Below, piece by piece: positions 1 through 5,623 of a stretch of 9,282 bases of DNA (position 1 is its first letter; each line of letters starts with the position of its first letter). The stretch is from CAYTQK01 sp964439745 (GTDB taxonomy: Bacteria; Desulfobacterota; Desulfobacteria; Desulfobacterales; Desulfosudaceae). The stretch covers positions 1 through 9,282 of the forward strand of contig CAYTQK010000124.1 in NCBI GenBank assembly GCA_964439745.1, given 5' to 3'. Made by a program: the position numbers and the translations under genes. The notes under the pieces were generated by a model. It was not told the DNA's origin. It made no database searches and was given only the letters and a program-made list of their open reading frames with translations.

Positions 1-90
1 AATCAGGAGCGGTTCCATCAATCCCTTGACGACCTGACCCCGGATGAGGTTTATTTTAATCTTACTTCTTCATCGTGTGTGGCTGCCTGA
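1..90 (+). CDS. IS3-family-like transposase, C-terminal fragment (cut by window edge)
   Basis: Reading frame 1 is open from the first base to a TGA at 88-90 and encodes 29 residues. It contains the string NQERFHQSLDDLTPDEVYF. This matches the well-known C-terminal signature of IS3-family OrfB (DDE) transposases, which end in a N-x-x-R-x-HQSL stretch followed by TP-x-EVYF. Only the extreme C-terminus is visible, so the catalytic DDE residues, the OrfA partner and the left end lie outside the window. Whether the element is complete cannot be judged. The last residues (NLTSSSCVAA) are a normal variable tail. The family call rests on this short but distinctive motif. Confidence 0.8.
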   Translation, partial: NQERFHQSLDDLTPDEVYFNLTSSSCVAA

Positions 91-134
91 TGATTGCGAC
101 GGCGACAATAAAGATCAGTTTTGCGGTATTGGCC

Positions 135-167
135 GGGCCGGGGGGATTTTTATGGTCCCCCCGGCCC
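135..167. repeat. Perfect 12-bp inverted repeat (hairpin)
   Basis: GGGCCGGGGGGA at 135-146 is perfectly complementary to TCCCCCCGGCCC at 156-167, with a 9-base loop. The stem is almost all G-C and would be very stable in RNA. No T-run follows on either strand, so it is not a standard intrinsic terminator. It lies just downstream of the transposase stop and may stop read-through or be a subterminal IS structure. Confidence 0.6.
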
Positions 168-194
168 TGGGCCCCGGCTGGTACCATTGACGAA

Positions 195-210
195 GAGAGG
201 TTCGCCTCTC
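195..210. repeat. 6-bp hairpin with TTCG loop
   Basis: GAGAGG (195-200) pairs with CCTCTC (205-210) around a TTCG loop. A CTTTTT run at 221-226 follows only after a 10-base gap, so a rho-independent terminator is possible but not typical. It may end transcripts entering from the transposase side. Confidence 0.4.
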
Positions 211-296
211 ACATTACCAACTTTTTAGAGCTTAACCGGGGGGCCTGACTGTCTAAACGACGGGCCCATCTTTTTAATCAAGGAGTGGCGCAATAA

Positions 297-2063
297 ATGA
301 ATGTGAAAAAGCGCTGGGGACCGGCAGCGGTGGTTAGTTGTTTACTGCTTGCTGCGACGCTGATTGTTTATCTGCAAGCCATCAATTTTGAACTGGTGCA
401 TATTGAAGATGTGATTTTATATGAAGAGTACAGCGCCAGGCTGGATGCGGTTGGATTTCCTTTGCTGGGTATTTTCCACATGCCCAGCAATGCTGTTTAC
501 ATGGTGCCGGTGTCCAACTTTGTGGGTTTCTTTGATACCTGGTTATGTGGCGAAAATATCGGTATGCTTCATTTAATGAATGCTGTCGCCCATGCCATGA
601 ATGGCATCCTTTTGTTTTTAATTTTATGTGCAGCCACGGGCGCCCTCCGGCGCAGCGCTTTTGCCGCGGCTATTTTTGTCCTGCATCCGGTCAATACGGA
701 GAACGTGGTCTCCTGGTGCCGAGGGCCGACGCTGATTGTTTCATTTTTTTTCATGATATCATTCCTCGTGTATTTTTATTATTCACGAAAGCCTTCTCTG
801 AAACGGTATGCTCTCATTGTAGCCTGCCTGTTTCTTGCCTTGATGTCAAAGCCGTCAATTATTTACCTGCCTTTACTACTGCTGTTATTCGATTACTGGC
901 CTTTAAGACGATGGTGCCAGGATCCGCAGGGTTCAAAAAAAAATTTGTATGCTCCTGCTTCTCCGTCGCGGCTTATCCTTGAGAAAACCCCTCTGTTGCT
1001 GATTCTGGCTTCCTGGCTGGCTGTTTGCCTTTTTGTCGTCCGGATGGGGCCCCCTCTTCCCGAAAATGCCCCTCAGCCGGTAAGTTACTGGTATCTGTTC
1101 AATATGCCGGTAACCTATCTCATTTATTTATGGAAATTCATTTATCCTCTGAACCTGCCATTCTACTTCCCGGACGTGACCGAACAGCCATCAATGCTGC
1201 CATTATGGCAAGTATTTTTTTCGGCAACTTTTATTGGTGTACTGACAGCAGCGGTATTTCATTGGCGAAAGAAAAGTCCTTTCCTTTTTACCGGGTGGTT
1301 ATGGTTTGTGCTCAGCCTGGCACCATACGTGTTTATCTGTGTCAATCACCAGAAACTGATTATGGAGCGATATTCTTATCTGCCTATGATTGGGCTGGCC
1401 ATGATTATCTCCTGGGGGGGGGCGGCCGCGTTACGTAAGATAGGTTTCTCGAGGATATGGATTGCCGTGCCTGCTTTGTTGCTGCTCTTTTTTTATATGG
1501 GGGTTACAATGATTCAGGCCGGTCATTGGTCAAGCAAGATCAATTACTTCCGGCATGCTGTCAGCGTAGATCCTGATTCCGCACAAATCCGATCCAACCT
1601 GGGCGAGGTTTTGTTTAACGAGGGACGCGTCACCGAAGCCGTGACCCAGTTCAATGCCGCCTTACAGATTAATCCGGATTTTGCAGTAGCGCATAACCAC
1701 CTGGGATTGGCCTTGATTCATCAGGGAGAACTGGGTCAAGCCTATATGCATTTGCAGAAAGCCGTTCAACTGGCCCCGGATAACGCGCAGGCCCAAAATA
1801 ATCTGGGAAATTTACTGGCAGACCAGGGTAACATTGAGGAAGCGATCTCCCATTACCGGCAGGCCTTGCGGATTCAGCCCGATTCTTTCCGGGTCCATAA
1901 TAATCTGGCAACGGTTCTCCTGGAGCAGGGGAAGTATGCAGAGGCAATCGAACATTTTGAAAAAGCGCTTTCTTTGAATCCCGCGTACCGGCTGGCCCGG
2001 GAAAATCTGGCGCAGGTAAAAAAGATGCAAGAGAAACGGAGAAAACAAGGCGCCCAGCCTTGA
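297..2063 (+). CDS. TMTC-like polytopic membrane protein with C-terminal TPR repeats (putative GT-C glycosyltransferase)
   Basis: The 588-residue protein has about ten to eleven hydrophobic segments between residues 10 and 407, then a soluble C-terminal domain. That domain has four 34-residue TPR units at about 427-460, 461-494, 495-528 and 529-562, each ending in an NP/AP/QP turn, plus a partial fifth helix and a basic tail. The membrane half carries VLHPVNTENVVSW (128-140) and MERYSYLPMIG (356-366). These resemble the HPVHTE and ERYLYLPS blocks of eukaryotic TMTC proteins and their bacterial homologues. Acidic residues in the first loop (E37, D38, E43, E44) sit where GT-C enzymes carry catalytic acids. 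Such enzymes transfer sugars from polyprenyl-phosphate donors at the outer face of the membrane; the substrate here is unknown. AAGGAG at 280-285, 11 bases upstream, supports the ATG at 297. The gene is visibly AT-richer than those downstream. It contains T8 (744-751), A9 (935-943) and G9 (1414-1422) tracts, but the frame is intact. A non-enzymatic TPR membrane protein remains possible. Confidence 0.8.
   Translation: MNVKKRWGPAAVVSCLLLAATLIVYLQAINFELVHIEDVILYEEYSARLDAVGFPLLGIFHMPSNAVYMVPVSNFVGFFDTWLCGENIGMLHLMNAVAHAMNGILLFLILCAATGALRRSAFAAAIFVLHPVNTENVVSWCRGPTLIVSFFFMISFLVYFYYSRKPSLKRYALIVACLFLALMSKPSIIYLPLLLLLFDYWPLRRWCQDPQGSKKNLYAPASPSRLILEKTPLLLILASWLAVCLFVVRMGPPLPENAPQPVSYWYLFNMPVTYLIYLWKFIYPLNLPFYFPDVTEQPSMLPLWQVFFSATFIGVLTAAVFHWRKKSPFLFTGWLWFVLSLAPYVFICVNHQKLIMERYSYLPMIGLAMIISWGGAAALRKIGFSRIWIAVPALLLLFFYMGVTMIQAGHWSSKINYFRHAVSVDPDSAQIRSNLGEVLFNEGRVTEAVTQFNAALQINPDFAVAHNHLGLALIHQGELGQAYMHLQKAVQLAPDNAQAQNNLGNLLADQGNIEEAISHYRQALRIQPDSFRVHNNLATVLLEQGKYAEAIEHFEKALSLNPAYRLARENLAQVKKMQEKRRKQGAQP
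2046..2062 (-). terminator. Weak intrinsic terminator candidate for the minus-strand genes
   Basis: Read on the minus strand, CAAGGC and GCCTTG form a 6-bp stem with a 5-base loop, directly followed by TTTTC. It lies about 40 bases beyond the stop of the methyltransferase-GT2 gene, where a terminator between convergent genes is expected. The stem is short and overlaps the last codons of the plus-strand TPR gene. A 12-bp palindrome, GAATAGCTATTC (2069-2080), sits in the same convergent gap and has no T-tail. Confidence 0.4.
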
Positions 2064-2102
2064 AAAGAGAATAGCTATTCATAGACCTTGTCGTTCTAGG
2101 GT

Positions 2103-3566
2103 TTATTGAAATTTGATCTTCCGGGCCGCAAAAAAAATCATCCGCAGCAATCGCCAGCCATGCGCCACGCGTTGAATCTTGGAACTGCCGTAATTTCTTT
2201 TGCGGTAGCGAATGGGCAGATCTACGATTGTAAGATTCAAAGCCGCCGCACTGAACAAAAGTTCAAAATCACCAAAGGGATCGGCCGGGCGGATAATGTC
2301 CGGCCGTTGTCGCATGAGTTCATAATCTTTTTTCCACAAGGCCTTGGTGCCGCAAAGCGTATCCTTGAGTGATTGCCCCAAGAGCCAGGAGAGTACCAGG
2401 CTGAATATTTTATTGCCGGCCATATTGAGAAATCGCATACTCTGCCCTTCCAGCGGATACACCAGCCGTCCCCCGTTGATCAATTCGCCTTTGCCGGAAA
2501 CCAGCGCCTCGACAAAACGGGGCAGATCCGCCGGCGTGACTGTCAGGTCGGCATCCAGGATGATCAGGATATCTCCATTGGCAGCCAGAAATCCCTTCCG
2601 GACGGCATCGGCTTTGCCCGTCCCCGGTTGTTTCACCAGCCGGCAGTTTTTTTCCGGAAACCGTCCCATGGCATCGCGGATGGTCTCATAGGTACCGTCG
2701 CTGGACCCGCCTTCCACGAAAACCAGTTCGGTTGGATATCCCGGGATATCCGTTTGCCGCAGGATTTCTTCTATATTGCCGGCTTCATTCCGCGCAGGAA
2801 TGATAATGGATACCGAGGGAGGAGGTATTTTCGGCCCGGATATCGACGGTGGTGCCGGCCGGGCGACGATGAAGTTGGTCAGGCTGAACCATTGGAAAGG
2901 GGGCACTTTGACGAGAAATCGATTGGCCGCCGGTGCCAGTCCGGGGCAGCGGACCGGGCATAGTATTTCCGGTTCCAGGCGGATGGGTTCGTATCCGGCC
3001 AGATGCAGCAGGTTGATGATATCCGCCGGGGCCAGCCAGTTCTGTTCCAAGAAGTTGACACTGAAGCGGTATCTTCGGGCCAGTTTGGCCGGCAATCGCC
3101 ACATATTGTTAAAAAAATTCAAAATAATGCGAGTGCCGGCGTGGCTGTGGGCGAGTGCCCGGTCCAAGACGGCCTGTACATCCCAGAGGTCGTTGGCCAG
3201 GTCGGAAAGAATGATCACGTCAAACCGGGCTGACAAGGCGACCTGATGGGCGTCGGCACAGTTCCAATTCAGGTGGGGGTATTTCCGGCGGGCCTGCCGG
3301 ATCATGTGGAAGGAAAAGTCGACCCCCACGCCTTTGGCGGGCTGTAAGGCGTTCAAAAGATCGCCGTGCGCGCAACCCAACTCCAGAATGGTCAATCCCG
3401 GCGGTACCAGCAAGCGGTAATGGCGTTGAAGCAGCTCGTGGTAAAACCGCCCGGAGCGCCTGCCAGGGTGCGACAGGTCGTCAGAGATGGTATCCCAGCG
3501 CCGTCGACGGTTCTGTTGATAAAGCTGTGCCGCAGTGGGGATGCTATCCGTGGGTGTGTTTGACAT
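2103..3566 (-). CDS. Methyltransferase-glycosyltransferase (GT2) fusion protein
   Basis: The 487-residue protein joins two enzymes. Residues about 40-160 are a class I SAM-dependent methyltransferase: motif I ILELGCAHGD (60-69), an acidic residue in GVDFS (D83) and FDVIILSD (115-122). Residues about 250-487 are a GT2 family GT-A domain: VSIIIPARNEAGN (252-264), VEGGSSDGT (284-292), GTGKADAVRKG (315-325), the metal-binding DAD (338-340), DFELLF (433-438) and a basic RKRNYGSSK (455-463). The GT part resembles dolichol/polyprenyl-phosphate sugar synthases and related lipid-linked glycosyltransferases. One hydrophobic segment at about 385-400 suggests membrane association. The frame is open back to 3800, but the ATG at 3566 is preferred. 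It gives a normal methyltransferase N-terminus and a 23-base overlap with the upstream gene, whereas an earlier start would overlap that gene by over 250 bases. No clear Shine-Dalgarno precedes it, which suggests translational coupling. The sugar and the methyl acceptor are unknown. Confidence 0.85.
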   Translation of the reverse strand: MSNTPTDSIPTAAQLYQQNRRRRWDTISDDLSHPGRRSGRFYHELLQRHYRLLVPPGLTILELGCAHGDLLNALQPAKGVGVDFSFHMIRQARRKYPHLNWNCADAHQVALSARFDVIILSDLANDLWDVQAVLDRALAHSHAGTRIILNFFNNMWRLPAKLARRYRFSVNFLEQNWLAPADIINLLHLAGYEPIRLEPEILCPVRCPGLAPAANRFLVKVPPFQWFSLTNFIVARPAPPSISGPKIPPPSVSIIIPARNEAGNIEEILRQTDIPGYPTELVFVEGGSSDGTYETIRDAMGRFPEKNCRLVKQPGTGKADAVRKGFLAANGDILIILDADLTVTPADLPRFVEALVSGKGELINGGRLVYPLEGQSMRFLNMAGNKIFSLVLSWLLGQSLKDTLCGTKALWKKDYELMRQRPDIIRPADPFGDFELLFSAAALNLTIVDLPIRYRKRNYGSSKIQRVAHGWRLLRMIFFAARKIKFQ

Positions 3567-4617
3567 AAATGGTACGCTGCTGGCGGCTGAATTTTCCCTG
3601 AAAACCGGCTTCGGCCGGGCATTGTGCACAGACCGCCAGATTGCACTTGCCCTGGCGCATGGTTTTTCGAAATTTCGTGTATGGTTCATTGTACCATACC
3701 CGGCGAAAACTACCGGCTGCAAAAGCGTTTCCCATGGAGGGAAGGCCGAAATGGTAGAAACAGCAGGGGAATACTTCACCATCCCAATTGATGGTAGCAA
3801 ACAGCCAGGGCCAGAGACAGACCCGCTGAGCTTGCCGGGTGTCGGGCTCCATCGCAGGGCTATCGTCCGGAATTCCCGGAGACGCGATCAGCCGGGGCTG
3901 CCAGTTGACCACCCTGAATTCGCAGACGTCACAGCCCAGACGCCGTGCCAGGCCCTTCATGGCTGCCATTTCATGGCGGTTATTATCCAGGATCAGAAAG
4001 CGGAGAATAACGGTCGGTGTTCTTCGCCCGCATTGTTTCCGGGCCCGGATAACCTGGCGGACACTTTCCGTAACCGTTGATAAATTTCCGCCCCGGTGAT
4101 ATTGTGCATATGTTGCTGGCGTGGCACCGGACAGGGAGACAATCAGGGTGGACAGGCCGGCAGTCACCAGTTTGGCCGCCTTGGCCGGATCCGCCAGAAA
4201 ATGGCCGTTGGTGCTGACCATGGAGGCGATGCCACGATCAGTGAGATATTGGACCATGTCCACCAGCCGAGGATGCAGAAACGGCTCCCCGGAATTATAT
4301 AAGGCCGCCAGCAATACATCGTTCCGGATGGCGTCGATCAGGGTAGTGAATTGTGGCCAGGGGAGGTGCCTCGGCTGTTGCTTGTGAAGCCCCAGCCCCG
4401 TCAGGCAGCCCGGGCAGTGCAGGTTGCAGGTATTATTGGTGTCGATCTGGAGAACCGGCGGCAGCCGGGGCGGCTGTCGATCCCGCAGGCAGGCCAGAAG
4501 ATTTTCCGCCAGATGGGGGAGGCGGTACCAGTCGATCTGGCGGTTTCGCAACAGGGGCAACAGGGCAGCAGCGGTTTGGCGGTAGCTGGCCAGTCTCTCA
4601 AAAAGGGGGATGTACAT
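3544..4617 (-). CDS. Radical SAM protein with C-terminal SPASM domain
   Basis: The 357-residue protein has the radical SAM cluster motif CNLHCPGC (C64, C68, C71) following a typical IDTNNTC strand, which binds a 4Fe-4S cluster and SAM. NSGEP (108-112) is the GGEP-like SAM-contact motif, STNG (135-138) the next conserved strand, and VSLSG (160-164) follows. The C-terminus is a SPASM-type region with further cysteines: C267, C285, C286, C325, C330 and C333, including INWDGEVFPCC and MGNAF, which would hold an auxiliary Fe-S cluster. Such proteins modify peptides, sugars or lipids; many in glycan loci have unknown substrates. An AAGGGAGA at 4628-4635 about 10 bases upstream supports the ATG at 4617. 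It is the first gene of a two-gene minus-strand operon, overlapping the methyltransferase-GT2 gene by 23 bases and divergent from the UbiA-like gene. It is probably a partner in making or modifying the same glycan; its substrate cannot be read from sequence. Confidence 0.88.
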   Translation of the reverse strand: MYIPLFERLASYRQTAAALLPLLRNRQIDWYRLPHLAENLLACLRDRQPPRLPPVLQIDTNNTCNLHCPGCLTGLGLHKQQPRHLPWPQFTTLIDAIRNDVLLAALYNSGEPFLHPRLVDMVQYLTDRGIASMVSTNGHFLADPAKAAKLVTAGLSTLIVSLSGATPATYAQYHRGGNLSTVTESVRQVIRARKQCGRRTPTVILRFLILDNNRHEMAAMKGLARRLGCDVCEFRVVNWQPRLIASPGIPDDSPAMEPDTRQAQRVCLWPWLFATINWDGEVFPCCFYHFGLPSMGNAFAAGSFRRVWYNEPYTKFRKTMRQGKCNLAVCAQCPAEAGFQGKFSRQQRTIYVKHTHG

Positions 4618-4753
4618 GCTGCCGGGTTCTCCCTTTTGCTTAATGGTTTTGGGAAATCGTCTGCTTATATGATTATCTAATACAAAGCACCGAAGATAAC
4701 AACAGGCAAATATCCGATCCGCTTATAAGCCGATCATTTTCAGGAAAATTTGT
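4618..4753. promoter_or_regulatory. Divergent promoter region between the two operons
   Basis: This AT-rich 136-bp gap separates the minus-strand radical SAM gene from the plus-strand UbiA-like gene, so promoters for both operons should lie here. For the minus strand, TTGTTA (complement of 4697-4702) lies 17 bases from TAGATA (complement of 4674-4679), and an overlapping GATAAT (complement of 4672-4677) lies 19 bases away. For the plus strand, TATAAG at 4724-4729 is a good -10 match, but no convincing -35 precedes it. It lies within a perfect 10-bp palindrome, GCTTATAAGC (4721-4730), that could also be an operator half-site. The exact boxes are tentative; the divergent layout is clear. Confidence 0.45.
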
Positions 4754-5623
4754 ATGAACAAAGCACGAGCCTTGATGCGGCTGGCCAGACCCCATCATTA
4801 CATCAAAAACGGACTGATTTTTGTGCCGGTTTTTTTTGCCCATCGGCTTTTTGATCCTGCCGCCCTACTGCCGGTGAGTCTCGGTTTTGCCGGGTTTTGT
4901 ATGGCCGCCGGAGCCGTTTATGTGTTCAATGATATGGTCGATGCCTCGTCCGACGCACTTCATCCGCTACGGCAGCAGCGTCCCCTGGCAGCTGCGGCCC
5001 TAACCTTCCGGGAAGCGCGCTGGTTCATGGTGGGGCTGCTGGGCATGGCCCTGGTTTGTTGCCTCTATTTGTTTAATCCGGTTTTCTTCCTGATCATAAC
5101 GACTTATGTCCTTTTGAACCTCTGGTATTCCCTGCAGCTCAAACGAATGCTGATCGTCGACGTGGTATGTATTGCGGCCGGTTTTCTGCTGCGGATTTTT
5201 GCCGGGGCCGCGGTGATCAAGGTGGCCGTTTCTCCCTGGCTGGCCGGATTGACCTTCAGTATGGCGCTTTTTCTCGGGTTTGCCAAACGCCGCTGCGATA
5301 TGGATGTCTGCCAGTCCGCCGGTCCACTGTTACCGGCAGCCGGCTACAATCAACGAATGCTGACGGCCATGATGATTGTCCTGGCCATGGCTACCCTGAC
5401 CGGTTATGTTGTTTATACGCTTTCCCCTTCGGTCATCAGCGAGCACGATGCGCCGCGCCTGTACTGGACGGTTCCCTGGGTGGGACTGGGACTGTGGCGG
5501 TATGGATGGATTGTCTTGAACCGGCACGGGCAGTGTTATCCGGTAACGGTCCTGTGGCAGGACCATTGGCTCCAGCTGATCATCGGGGGCTGGATCGTTT
5601 CGTTATGGGTTATGATATATTAA
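4754..5623 (+). CDS. UbiA-family decaprenyl-phosphate phosphoribosyltransferase-like enzyme
   Basis: The 289-residue membrane protein belongs to the UbiA superfamily, subgroup of 5-phospho-ribosyl-1-diphosphate : decaprenyl-phosphate phosphoribosyltransferases (mycobacterial Rv3806c type). Family members move phosphoribose from PRPP to a polyprenyl phosphate at the membrane. Diagnostic features are LARPHHYIKNG near the N-terminus (10-20) and the Asp-rich NDMVDASSD (59-67), followed by HPLRQQRPLA (70-79). Next come YSLQLKRMLIVD (125-136), AAGFLLRIFAGA (141-152) and FLGFAKRR (173-180). Eight to nine hydrophobic helices are visible. It differs from ubiquinone UbiA by the HP...RPLA block and the downstream partner. 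Unlike some bacterial homologues there is no N-terminal HAD phosphatase domain. AGGA at 4742-4745 gives 8-base spacing to the ATG. The 3' end overlaps the DprE1-like gene by 19 bases, supporting joint function. The lipid chain length is unknown. Confidence 0.88.
   Translation: MNKARALMRLARPHHYIKNGLIFVPVFFAHRLFDPAALLPVSLGFAGFCMAAGAVYVFNDMVDASSDALHPLRQQRPLAAAALTFREARWFMVGLLGMALVCCLYLFNPVFFLIITTYVLLNLWYSLQLKRMLIVDVVCIAAGFLLRIFAGAAVIKVAVSPWLAGLTFSMALFLGFAKRRCDMDVCQSAGPLLPAAGYNQRMLTAMMIVLAMATLTGYVVYTLSPSVISEHDAPRLYWTVPWVGLGLWRYGWIVLNRHGQCYPVTVLWQDHWLQLIIGGWIVSLWVMIY

Larger units (their letters stand above)
91..268. mobile_element. Possible 3' noncoding tail and right end of the IS3-like element
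   Basis: No gene is seen between the transposase stop and the next gene. The stretch holds two perfect hairpins (135-167 and 195-210) and a G/C-rich segment ending in GTCTAAACGACGGGCCCA at 251-268. IS3-family right ends finish in CA, and a GTCTAAA...GGG...CA arrangement resembles such an end, so the element may terminate near 268. The left inverted repeat and target duplication are not in the window, so the boundary is a guess. A TTGACG at 187-192 could be an outward -35, but no convincing -10 follows it. Confidence 0.35.

Noticed and set aside
545..982. Second plus-strand frame inside the TPR membrane gene
   Set aside because: Overlaps a better frame with transmembrane and TPR structure and shows no family motif.
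3567..3800. N-terminal extension of the methyltransferase-GT2 frame up to 3800
   Set aside because: It lies entirely over the SPASM end of the radical SAM gene in another frame and encodes no family sequence; the ATG at 3566 gives a sensible overlap.
3535..4080. 181-codon plus-strand frame over the radical SAM gene
   Set aside because: Antisense to a gene with clear Cys motifs; no recognisable domain, so treated as a shadow.
5167..5604. Upstream extension of the DprE1-like frame
   Set aside because: It runs through the UbiA-like gene in another frame; its residues do not match DprE1, and the conserved SGWGR motif comes just after the ATG at 5605.
4754..5623. Ubiquinone-type 4-hydroxybenzoate prenyltransferase (true UbiA)
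   Set aside because: The HPLRQQRPLA block, the AAGFLLRI..KRR pattern and the overlapping DprE1-like gene fit the phosphoribosyltransferase subgroup instead.
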